NCBI GenBank assembly: GCA_947626785.1
Contig: CANQTO010000002.1
Coordinates: 1-64,000, forward strand
Origin: an uncultured Oscillospiraceae bacterium
Lineage (GTDB): Bacteria; Bacillota; Clostridia; Oscillospirales; Oscillospiraceae
Reading direction: 5' to 3'
Length of the DNA: 64,000 bases
Shown: positions 42,009 through 48,826 of the stretch, in pieces
Layout of the letters: each line of letters starts with the position of its first letter
Position numbering within the stretch: position 1 is the stretch's first letter
Notes under the pieces: generated by a model
What the model saw: the letters and a program-made list of their open reading frames with translations, nothing else
What the model was told of the DNA's origin: nothing
Database searches by the model: none
Position numbers and translations under genes: made by a program

Positions 42009-42194
42009 TTGAATTTGAAGAGGAAAGGATTCGATCTGAAAAGCTGCGGTCTGATCGTGACGCTGTTGGGAGCTCTGCTGAGCTGTGTCAGCGGCGTGAT
42101 CGACGACAAGCTGATGGAGACCAGGATCAAGGACGAAGTCGACAGAGTTCTGGCCGAAAAACAGGAGGAAGAAGAACCGGAGGAGGAGCCGTAA
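42009..42194 (+). CDS. 61-residue membrane protein with Glu-rich tail
   Basis: Start TTG 42009, 5 bases after AAGGAGGAG; the frame is open further upstream but that part is the conserved element. One helix (CGLIVTLLGALLSCVSGVI), then a charged tail ending EEEEPEEEP. No family recognised. Confidence 0.65.
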   Translation: MNLKRKGFDLKSCGLIVTLLGALLSCVSGVIDDKLMETRIKDEVDRVLAEKQEEEEPEEEP

Positions 42195-42214
42195 CACGGC
42201 CTCTTCCTCTTTCT
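42180..42214 (+). terminator. terminator
   Basis: GAGGAGCCG-TAACA-CGGCCTCTTCCTC, then TTTCTTTTTC; the left arm lies in the end of the preceding gene. Confidence 0.78.
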
Positions 42215-42249
42215 TTTTCACGACAAGAAAGGAGGCGTGCATACCGGGC

Positions 42250-42924
42250 ATGACCAGAGAAGAGACCGTGTCCTGGCTGAGACGGTGCTGCCGGGATAAC
42301 CAATACTTGCAGCAGCGATATTTGAGACACCATTGGCTCTGTGAGAGGGATTCCGTTCGGTGTGCGTACCGGGATGTGCTTCTCCGGGAGTTGATACGGC
42401 GGATCCGGGCATCCGAAAGAGACCCGGAAAAAGTCATTTATGACTTTTATAGCTGGCTGGAGTTTATGTTGGGCGAATCTGACGATGCCAACTTCAATTC
42501 ACATCAATTCCTGCGTGTGATGGTGTATGAGACCGGCGAGCTGCTGAGGGCTTACCGGAGAAAAGACAATGAAAGGAGCAATGAGCATGACATTTCCCAA
42601 ACTTCCCAAAGGGCTGAGAAGGGCCGCATTGAAAGGAATGCTGGCCGTAAAGAAGAAAAGCCCGGAGATCCTTACCTGCCTGGGCATATCCGGCATGATC
42701 ACGACCACGGTGCTGGCCGTGAAAGCTACTCCGGAAGCGGTGCGGCGTATCGAAGCGAAGAAAGACGAGGTGGGCTGCGAAAAGCTCACTACCGTACAGA
42801 CCGTACAGGCGGCCGGGAACTGCTATATTCCGGCGGCCATGACAGGCGCCGCGTCTATTGCCTGCCTGATCGGAGCGAAGACCGTGACCGGACGGAGAAA
42901 CGCCGCTTTGGCTACGGCGTATAG
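42250..42924 (+). CDS. phage protein whose open frame runs into the next gene
   Basis: 224 codons are open from ATG 42250 (AAAGGAGGCGTGC upstream). The first 107 or so look like a real protein (TREETVSWLRRCCRDNQY, FYSWLEFMLGESDD). From about base 42570 the frame runs through the strongly coding region of the next gene in another frame, and its composition becomes Arg/Gly/Asp-rich nonsense. Either a stop codon was lost or a small indel shifted the end. The functional product is probably the N-terminal part only. No family recognised. Confidence 0.5.
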   Translation: MTREETVSWLRRCCRDNQYLQQRYLRHHWLCERDSVRCAYRDVLLRELIRRIRASERDPEKVIYDFYSWLEFMLGESDDANFNSHQFLRVMVYETGELLRAYRRKDNERSNEHDISQTSQRAEKGRIERNAGRKEEKPGDPYLPGHIRHDHDHGAGRESYSGSGAAYRSEERRGGLRKAHYRTDRTGGRELLYSGGHDRRRVYCLPDRSEDRDRTEKRRFGYGV

Positions 42925-43384
42925 CCTGGCGGAAAATTCTCTGCGGGAGTACAAGGCCAAGGTCATCGAGACCGTCGGCGAGGAGCAGGAGGCCGAGATC
43001 CAGAAAAAGGTCTGGCGCGAACGGGCCGAGAAGAGCACGCCTCCTGAGACGCAGGACGCGGTGTGCGCGGACGGCTTCCATCACGAGCTGTGCTACGACG
43101 CCATGTTCGGACGATATTTTTACTCGGACCGGGCAGAGATCGAGCGGGCGGCCAACAACAAGAACCGGGACATGACCTACGGGAGCGAGCCGTATGTGTC
43201 GTTGAACGATTTCTACGGCGATCTGAACGTATCGCCGGTAGAGATCGGGGATATGGTGGGCTGGAACATCGCCCGCGGATTCATCAAGCCGGTGTTTGAC
43301 TCAATGCTCATGGACGGCCATAAGCCGATCCTGGTACTGAGCTATGAGAAGCCGCCGGTGTATGACTTCGAGTATATAGACTGA
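42587..43384 (+). CDS. membrane protein, paralogue B of a three-member family
   Basis: 265 residues from ATG 42587 (GAAAGGAG 8 bases upstream). A basic N terminus (KLPKGLRRAALKGMLAVKKK), the shared PEILTCLGISGMITTTVLAVKA segment with one membrane helix, and a second helix (IPAAMTGAASIACLIGAKTV) are followed by the ALATAYSLAENSLREYKAKV block. The C-terminal 140 residues are soluble (FHHELCYDAMFGRYFYSD, then YVSLNDFYGDLNVSPVEIGD). Paralogous to the proteins at 40703 and 45264. Membrane location is likely; the role is unknown. Confidence 0.7.
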   Translation: MTFPKLPKGLRRAALKGMLAVKKKSPEILTCLGISGMITTTVLAVKATPEAVRRIEAKKDEVGCEKLTTVQTVQAAGNCYIPAAMTGAASIACLIGAKTVTGRRNAALATAYSLAENSLREYKAKVIETVGEEQEAEIQKKVWRERAEKSTPPETQDAVCADGFHHELCYDAMFGRYFYSDRAEIERAANNKNRDMTYGSEPYVSLNDFYGDLNVSPVEIGDMVGWNIARGFIKPVFDSMLMDGHKPILVLSYEKPPVYDFEYID

Positions 43385-43413
43385 CAAAATAATAAAGAAA
43401 GAGGGTCTTTGAA

Positions 43414-43674
43414 ATGATCAGGGGTAAGGCTTTGTTGGTAACGTCGGTGATCATGGTCCTGTTCGCCGGTATCATGTACTGCTGCCGCACGCTGAATGCG
43501 GGGATCTACGACGCTGTGCTGGCGATATTTGCTTTTTATGGCTTCATCGTGGCCGGGGTGCGGTTCGACAAGTGGCTGGAGAAGGAGATCATCCCGAACA
43601 GGGACGAAAACTACAGCTACGAGAACATGTTCGGCGGCAATCCGCCTGAGTCCGGAAGCTGGGAAGAGGAGTAA
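43414..43674 (+). CDS. 86-residue two-helix membrane protein
   Basis: From ATG 43414 (AAAGAGGGTCTTTGAA upstream). Two hydrophobic segments (LLVTSVIMVLFAGIMYCC and DAVLAIFAFYGFIVAGV), then an acidic tail ending SWEEE. The size and topology would suit a class II holin, but the endolysin gene is 2.5 kb away and other small membrane proteins fit equally well. Confidence 0.65.
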   Translation: MIRGKALLVTSVIMVLFAGIMYCCRTLNAGIYDAVLAIFAFYGFIVAGVRFDKWLEKEIIPNRDENYSYENMFGGNPPESGSWEEE

Positions 43675-43676
43675 GG

Positions 43677-43712
43677 TCCGCGAAAAATACAAGGGATTTT
43701 ATGAGGAACAAA
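43677..43712 (+). promoter_or_regulatory. conserved intergenic element, copy 10
   Basis: GTCCGCGAAAAATACAAGGG then ATTTTATGAGGAACAA. No terminator precedes it. Confidence 0.6.
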
Positions 43713-43738
43713 CCCAAAATTTGAAAGGAGATTTGACT

Positions 43739-44026
43739 ATGGAAGACATGGAAAACAAAGAGGTTCTGGAGGCGACTGTTCCTGCTGAGGAGACTTCTGT
43801 TTCTGATAACGATGAAGGTTCTGCCGCCGGCGAGCTGCTGGCGACCGGTCTGGTCATGACTGCCGGAGCTGTGCTCTGGGAGTTGGCGATCAAGCCGGCC
43901 GGCAAGTGGATCGGCGACAAGTCCGCCAAAGTGATCGAGAAGCTGAAGGCCAAGCGGCAGGAGAAGGCTGCCATGGAGCCTGTGAGCGAGGATTCCACCG
44001 TCGATACCGACGAGAAGGCGGGTTGA
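43739..44026 (+). CDS. 95-residue acidic membrane-associated protein
   Basis: Start ATG 43739, 8 bases after AAAGGAG. The N terminus is acidic (MEDMENKEVLEATVPAEE), the centre hydrophobic (LLATGLVMTAGAVLWELAI). A basic helix (KVIEKLKAKRQEKA) precedes an acidic end. No family recognised. Confidence 0.65.
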   Translation: MEDMENKEVLEATVPAEETSVSDNDEGSAAGELLATGLVMTAGAVLWELAIKPAGKWIGDKSAKVIEKLKAKRQEKAAMEPVSEDSTVDTDEKAG

Positions 44027-44032
44027 CCGTGA

Positions 44033-44075
44033 AAGGGCACGGCGTCTGTTATACAGGCGCTTTGCCTTTTTCTTT
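44033..44075 (+). terminator. terminator
   Basis: AAAGGGCACGGCGTCTGT-TAT-ACAGGCGCTTTGCCTTTTT-type long stem, then CTTTT. Confidence 0.82.
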
Positions 44076-44104
44076 TGAATTTGTGAATGAAGGGAGAGCT
44101 ACGA

Positions 44105-44689
44105 TTGGACGAAAACAGACCGAATGTCAGCAGTGGAAAGCAGCGGGATAAGGTGGAGAAGGTGGTGACCGGAGGCGTCAGGCAGAAGAAGAAAAGCGGC
44201 GTCAGCCGTCTTGGAGGCATGATCGTCCCGGGCGACCTGGACAGCGCGGCCAGTTATATTTTGCAGGATGTGCTGATCCCCACCATCCAGCGCGCCCTGT
44301 ATGAGATGGTGTGCAATGGCCTCGGGATGCTGCTTGGACAGGCCCCAAGGACCTCCAAGAGTTCGCCCAACGGGGCGAGAGTATCCTACCGGGCCTACTA
44401 TGACCAGAAGAATGACCGAAGAGACTACAACAGCAGTAAGACCAGGACCGCCTACAGCTACGACGACGTGATATTTGACAGGGTCGCCGACGCGGAAGAG
44501 GTCCTCTGGCGGATGGAGGAGCTGCTGGAGCGGTTTGACTCGGTCAGCGTGGCCGACCTGCTGGATATGGCGGGTCTGCCCGCAAACTACACGGACAACA
44601 AGTACGGCTGGACGGATCTGTCCATGGCACGGGTGGAGTCCGTTATGGGCGGGTACCGCATTCGCCTGCCGAGAGCCACGACTTTGTAA
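44105..44689 (+). CDS. phage protein, function unknown
   Basis: 194 residues from TTG 44105 (AAGGGAG 8 bases upstream). A basic N-terminal third (KVEKVVTGGVRQKKKSGVSR) is followed by LGGMIVPGDLDSAASYILQD. The C-terminal half (YSYDDVIFDRVADAEEVLWR, LLDMAGLPANYTDNKYGWTD) looks globular and conserved-like. I have seen similar proteins in Firmicute phages without a function. Possibly nucleic-acid-binding because of the basic start. Confidence 0.6.
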   Translation: MDENRPNVSSGKQRDKVEKVVTGGVRQKKKSGVSRLGGMIVPGDLDSAASYILQDVLIPTIQRALYEMVCNGLGMLLGQAPRTSKSSPNGARVSYRAYYDQKNDRRDYNSSKTRTAYSYDDVIFDRVADAEEVLWRMEELLERFDSVSVADLLDMAGLPANYTDNKYGWTDLSMARVESVMGGYRIRLPRATTL

Positions 44690-44706
44690 GGGCCTGAGGA
44701 AGGCAT

Positions 44707-45252
44707 ATGGGGTATCCGATTCAATCCAACAACCCAATTTGGGAGTATCGGGGTTACCAAGCGGTCGTCAACTATGACCGGGAAAGCGCCATCTTGGTTG
44801 GCAAAGTCGCTGAGATCGACGATTACCTCATTTTTGAAGGCCAAACAGTTGAGGAACTGACTGAAATGTTTCAAGAAACGATAGACGATTATCTGGAAAG
44901 GAGAAATATGGATTCCTTACACGCTGAAAGCGCCAAGAGCGGGCCGGACATCATCAACCATCCCGCTCACTACATGTCCAGGACCGGCCTGGAGACCATC
45001 GACGTGATCGAGAGCTTCACGGACCCGGTTGGCTGGAACATGGGCAATGTCATCAAGTATATCTGCCGGTGGCAGAAGAAAAACGGTCTGGAGGACCTGA
45101 AGAAAGCGGAATTCTATCTGAAGCGGCTGATCCGGATGATGGAGAGAGAGGAGATCTCCAAACAGGCCCAACAGGCCCATGAGGCGGCCCAGGCCGCTTG
45201 CAGCTCCGCCGACTACGCAATCAAAGAAGCGGTCACGACCGCTGCCAATTAA
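44707..45252 (+). CDS. HicB-like domain fused to DUF3310
   Basis: 181 residues from ATG 44707. Residues 10-62 (YQAVVNYDRESAILVGKV, then VEELTEMFQETIDDYLE) form a HicB-like antitoxin fold. Residues 78-145 (IINHPAHYMSRTGLETIDVI, GNVIKYICRWQKKNGLEDLK) are DUF3310, a common phage domain. At the junction an intact ribosome site (GGAAAGGAG) and ATG 44908 are in frame, so the DUF3310 part (114 residues) can also be made alone. No HicA toxin gene is near. Confidence 0.7.
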   Translation: MGYPIQSNNPIWEYRGYQAVVNYDRESAILVGKVAEIDDYLIFEGQTVEELTEMFQETIDDYLERRNMDSLHAESAKSGPDIINHPAHYMSRTGLETIDVIESFTDPVGWNMGNVIKYICRWQKKNGLEDLKKAEFYLKRLIRMMEREEISKQAQQAHEAAQAACSSADYAIKEAVTTAAN

Positions 45253-45263
45253 GGAGGTACACC

Positions 45264-46196
45264 ATGAAAACGAAACTGGACATCAAAGGACTGGCCAATA
45301 AGCTGGCCCTGTCCGTAAGACGGCACAGCCCTGAGATCCTCACGGTCGGGGGCATTCTGGCCGGCGTGGGCGGGGCTGTTCTGGCCTGCGCCGCAACGGT
45401 GAAGGCCGTACCTGTGGTCGAGGGCCACAAGGAGGCGGCGGAGAAGATCCGGCGCGAATATTCTGAAGATGAAGACAAGCAGGTTATGGGCAAGGCTCTG
45501 ACCAAAGAGTGGGTCCGGACGGGCGCGGATATCGTGGTCCTCTATGGGCCCGCGATGGCGCTGGGCGTCCTGTCAGCCACCAGCATCATGGCCGGAAACC
45601 GCATCCTGCGGCAGAGGAACGTGGCGCTGGCGGCCGCGTACACGGCGCTGGACCAGAGCTTCCGGGGCTATCGGAACCGGGTGATCGACCGGTACGGCGA
45701 GGATGTGGACACGGAGCTGTACTACGACCTGCACAGAGAGGTCATCGAGGAGACGGTCACGGACGAGAACGGAAACACCACCACGGTCAAGACCGAGGCC
45801 CTGACCTCCGGCAACGGCCTGCCTTCGCCTTACGCCAGATGGTTTGCCTACGGAGAAGCGAAGGGGGCGGAACAGAATCTCGACTACAACGAGTTCTTCC
45901 TCCAGGGGCAGGAGCAGGCGGTGAACGTCATGTTCCGGGCCAAAGAATTCATGTTCGTGAATGATATTCTCAAGAAGCTCGGCTACCCGCTGACGGTGGA
46001 CGGCCAGTCGAATGGCTGGATCTACGACCGGAAGGGCGACGGCACCGGCTCACGGTACATCAGCTTCAACAAGAAGAAAGTCTGGAGAAAGGACGAGCTG
46101 AACCCCCAGGGCGGCGAATGGGTCTGGATGATCGACCTCCAGCCTGATGGTCCGATCCTGGAGAGAGCTGTGAAGAAAGGACTGTTGACCGCATGA
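45264..46196 (+). CDS. membrane protein, paralogue C of a three-member family (largest)
   Basis: 310 residues from ATG 45264 (AAGGAGGTACACC upstream). It shares the PEILTVGGILAGVGGAVLAC helix, a second helix (LYGPAMALGVLSATSIMAG) and the block ALAAAYTALDQSFRGYRNRV with paralogues A and B. The long soluble C terminus (about 170 residues) ends in a Trp-rich segment (GGEWVWMIDLQPDGPILERA). It overlaps the endolysin gene by 4 bases. I recall the family as DUF6353-like from gut phages. A role in lysis or injection is possible given the endolysin neighbour, but unproven. Confidence 0.7.
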   Translation: MKTKLDIKGLANKLALSVRRHSPEILTVGGILAGVGGAVLACAATVKAVPVVEGHKEAAEKIRREYSEDEDKQVMGKALTKEWVRTGADIVVLYGPAMALGVLSATSIMAGNRILRQRNVALAAAYTALDQSFRGYRNRVIDRYGEDVDTELYYDLHREVIEETVTDENGNTTTVKTEALTSGNGLPSPYARWFAYGEAKGAEQNLDYNEFFLQGQEQAVNVMFRAKEFMFVNDILKKLGYPLTVDGQSNGWIYDRKGDGTGSRYISFNKKKVWRKDELNPQGGEWVWMIDLQPDGPILERAVKKGLLTA

Positions 46197-47098
46197 GCAC
46201 CATGAATTTCATTGACATCAGCGGCTGGCAGAAGGGGCTGAACCTGGAGACAGTGTTCAGCAAGAACCCGGCTCTGGACGGTGTGATCGTCAAGGCCACC
46301 GGCGGCTCCTCCTATGTGCAGGCCACCTGCGACCCCTGGGTGCAGGAGCTTATCCGCCTTGGCAAGCCCTGGGGCTTTTATCACTTCCTGGACGACGACA
46401 GGCGGGACGCCGGAGGAAAGACCGAGGCGGAGTTCTTTGTGAAGAACTGCCAGAATTACTTCGGAGCGGGCGTCCCCGTGGCGGACTACGAGGGCCGGGC
46501 CAAGGACGCGATGGGCGTCAGGTCCTATCTGCTGCCTTTCCTGGAGACGGTATATTCTCTGACGGGCATCCGCTGCATGGTCTACACGTCCCTGAGCACT
46601 ATCCAAGAGCAGGACCTGTCCGAAGTGGCCGCAAAGGGCTATCCCCTGTGGCTGGCCCAGTACGGGAGCATGAACCAGACCGGCATACAGGAGAGCCCTT
46701 GGCAGAAAGGCTCGGTGGCTCCGTTCAGCAAGTTCTGGATGCACCAGTACAGCAGCAATGGGCGTCTGAGCGGCTATGACGGGGCGCTGGACCTGGACAA
46801 GTTCTACGGGAACCGGGTGGACTGGGACCGGCTGGTGGCCGGGGTCCAGGAGACGGTCTCTGCTGGGACAGAGACACCCACGTTCAAAGACGTGACCCCG
46901 CAGATCGTCCGGGATATTTTGAACGGCCTGTACGGGACCGGGACGGAGCGCCACCAGAGGCTTGAAGCGGAGGGCTGGGACTACGACCAGGTGCAGAGCA
47001 AGATCAACGAGCTTTACCGGCAGGCGGAGACCATCAAGAAGCTGAAGAACGAGACGGGCGGATATTTTGATCTGCTCCTGAAGATCGCTGAAATTTGA
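46193..47098 (+). CDS. GH25 lysozyme endolysin with CW_7 wall-binding repeat
   Basis: 301 residues. The GH25 domain (residues 5-205) has FIDISGWQ with the first catalytic Asp, GFYHFL, and VADYEG with the Asp/Glu pair near residue 98. The final strand reads FWMHQYSSNGRLSGYDG, DLDKFYG. Residues 230-280 (QIVRDILNGLYGTGTERHQR, read with AEGWDYDQVQSKIN) form a CW_7-type repeat as in phage Cp-7 lysozyme. It cuts the glycan chain of peptidoglycan. No signal peptide, so a holin is expected. The next genes encode small membrane proteins, good holin candidates. Confidence 0.92.
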   Translation: MSTMNFIDISGWQKGLNLETVFSKNPALDGVIVKATGGSSYVQATCDPWVQELIRLGKPWGFYHFLDDDRRDAGGKTEAEFFVKNCQNYFGAGVPVADYEGRAKDAMGVRSYLLPFLETVYSLTGIRCMVYTSLSTIQEQDLSEVAAKGYPLWLAQYGSMNQTGIQESPWQKGSVAPFSKFWMHQYSSNGRLSGYDGALDLDKFYGNRVDWDRLVAGVQETVSAGTETPTFKDVTPQIVRDILNGLYGTGTERHQRLEAEGWDYDQVQSKINELYRQAETIKKLKNETGGYFDLLLKIAEI

Positions 47099-47114
47099 AA
47101 AAGGAGGGTTCGTT

Positions 47115-47207
47115 ATGACGTTCGGACAGAAACTGACTGCCTGGATGTTTACGGCTATGGCCGGAATTTGTCTGATTGGCGGGATGGCGGTACTGAGCCG
47201 CGGATGA
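47115..47207 (+). CDS. 30-residue membrane microprotein
   Basis: From ATG 47115 behind AAGGAGGGTTCGTT, 16 bases after the endolysin stop. One helix (LTAWMFTAMAGICLIGGMAVL). Position directly after the endolysin makes it a holin or holin-accessory candidate; length is at the very low end. Not recognised otherwise. Confidence 0.55.
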   Translation: MTFGQKLTAWMFTAMAGICLIGGMAVLSRG

Positions 47208-47244
47208 CCCGCCCTTTAATTTACTTTTGAAAGGGTTGATATTT

Positions 47245-47409
47245 TTGGATCTTTTGAACGCTCTTGTATATTCTATCGACACCGCGCTCTCTACGAGGCG
47301 GAAACGGCATATCGTGGGAGGGGTGCTGCTGAGCGCCTCTCTTCTTTTCGGCGGATTGGCCATGACGGCCTTTACCATCCGGCTGGAGTCAGGAGGTGTC
47401 TATGACTAA
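47245..47409 (+). CDS. small membrane protein after the endolysin
   Basis: 54 residues from TTG 47245, placed 9 bases after GAAAGGG. The N terminus is amphipathic (LLNALVYSIDTALSTRRKR), then one helix (VGGVLLSASLLFGGLAMTAF). It overlaps the next gene by 8 bases. A holin-like role is possible by location only. Confidence 0.6.
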   Translation: MDLLNALVYSIDTALSTRRKRHIVGGVLLSASLLFGGLAMTAFTIRLESGGVYD

Positions 47410-47986
47410 AGGAGCAGTCGGCTTTCTCGCCTTTTGTGTCGGGGCCGTGGCCGGGTATGCCATCGGGGTCCGTCTGGTGAAGGAGACCTACGAGCAGAAA
47501 TACCTGATGGACGTGAGGGCCGTCAAGGAGCGCCTGAGAAGCTGCCAGACCGGCGAGGGCACAGCGGAAGAGCCTGAGGAAGAACCGGCCCAGCCGGAGG
47601 AGACCGAGGGAAAGGCGGTTGAGCGGATGGACTACCGGGCGAGAGTCCGGGACATGGGCTATGACACGATCGAGAGCAAGCCGGACCCGGACGAGGACCT
47701 CAGACCCCGGGTGATCTCCCCAGACGAGTTCGGAGAGATGGAGGGTTATGAGGTGATCTCCCTGACCTACTACGACGACGGCGTGCTCACAGACACGAAG
47801 GATCTGCCTATGGGCGACGATGACATCGAGGAGCAGATCGGGAAAGAGAGTTTGAACCACTTCGGCGAGTACGAGGATGACTCGGTATTCGTCCGGAACG
47901 ACCGGCTCAAAACGGACTTTGAGATCCTGAAGGACATGCGAAGCTATGCGGACGTGTTGCAGGACATGCCCTATCTGCGCCAGTAA
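47402..47986 (+). CDS. membrane-anchored acidic phage protein
   Basis: 194 residues from ATG 47402 (AGGAGGTGTCT upstream). One N-terminal helix (AVGFLAFCVGAVAGYAIGV), a Glu/Pro-rich linker (EEPEEEPAQPEETE), then a soluble acidic domain with VISPDEFGEMEGYEVISLTY and a long Asp/Glu content. It is of the kind often annotated as phage hypothetical near lysis or tail genes. Function unknown. Confidence 0.68.
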   Translation: MTKGAVGFLAFCVGAVAGYAIGVRLVKETYEQKYLMDVRAVKERLRSCQTGEGTAEEPEEEPAQPEETEGKAVERMDYRARVRDMGYDTIESKPDPDEDLRPRVISPDEFGEMEGYEVISLTYYDDGVLTDTKDLPMGDDDIEEQIGKESLNHFGEYEDDSVFVRNDRLKTDFEILKDMRSYADVLQDMPYLRQ

Positions 47987-48001
47987 AAAGGAGGGACAGA
48001 C

Positions 48002-48553
48002 TTGGACCCGATGGGCAAAATGCAGGAGCGGTACATCGACTGGATGCTGGGTCTTATCGGGTCCAGCCTCCGTGAAACGGAGTACAGCCAACTGATCTGG
48101 CTGCTCTATGGGACTGATTTTCGGTGCAGCATGGGCCAGGACGTGTACCGAATAGAGGACGGCTTCGAGCTTCGGCGGCAGTTCAGCGAGTGGTACCCGG
48201 CGGCCAGGAGGATCAGGAGCTTTTGGAAAAAGCGGTGCAGCGTGCTGGAGCTGATGATCGCCCTGGCGAAGCGGTGCGAGGAGAATATCATGGAGGATCC
48301 GGTCTACGGAGACCGGACCGGACAGTGGTTCTTCGAGATGCTGAAAAGCCTGGGCCTCGACGGTATGACGGACGACGCCTTCGATGGAGAGGAGGCCGCG
48401 GATATTTTGGAGCGGTTTCTGGACCGGGAGTACGGCTCCAATGGAGCGGGCGGGCTGTTTACGGTCCGTTCCGGACGGTGGGACATGCGGCGGACGGATA
48501 TTTGGTACCAGATGATGCACTGGCTGACAGAATACATCTACAAATACGACTAA
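48002..48553 (+). CDS. phage protein, function unknown
   Basis: 183 residues from TTG 48002 (AGGAGGGACAGAC upstream). Helical, with a DFRCSMGQDVYRIEDGFELR segment and Trp-rich ends (DIWYQMMHWLTEYIY). The pattern resembles a conserved gut-phage protein lacking a function. Part of the tight run 47.4-48.8 kb that leads into the replication protein. Confidence 0.65.
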   Translation: MDPMGKMQERYIDWMLGLIGSSLRETEYSQLIWLLYGTDFRCSMGQDVYRIEDGFELRRQFSEWYPAARRIRSFWKKRCSVLELMIALAKRCEENIMEDPVYGDRTGQWFFEMLKSLGLDGMTDDAFDGEEAADILERFLDREYGSNGAGGLFTVRSGRWDMRRTDIWYQMMHWLTEYIYKYD

Positions 48554-48571
48554 AGAAAGGCGGGATCTACC

Positions 48572-48754
48572 ATGAAACCGAATGACGGCAAAAGGCAACT
48601 CTCCGTACCCACGCTGATCCGTGCGGCCTCCAAGCTGGACGGAAGAAGCGAGGAGGAGCTGACGGAGCTCTGGAACAGGATCGAGGCGGAGCAGGAAAAT
48701 GAGAACGCGGTGCTTCGGGAGTTTCTGGTCCAGATGAAGTTCCCTGATGCCTGA
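48572..48754 (+). CDS. 60-residue helical protein
   Basis: From ATG 48572 (AAAGAAAGGCGGG upstream). The text (LSVPTLIRAASKLDGRSEEE, LTELWNRIEAEQE) is amphipathic and highly charged. No family recognised. It lies between a phage protein and the replication polyprotein. Confidence 0.6.
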   Translation: MKPNDGKRQLSVPTLIRAASKLDGRSEEELTELWNRIEAEQENENAVLREFLVQMKFPDA

Positions 48755-48826
48755 AAAGAAAATAAACGGGAGCTTCCCGGCCTGAGCCGGGGACTTTCAA
48801 AACCGTAAGAACAGGAAAACGGAAAA

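Noticed and set aside
44707..44910. Complete HicAB toxin-antitoxin pair
   Set aside because: Only the HicB-like part is present; no small HicA-like frame lies within several hundred bases on either strand.
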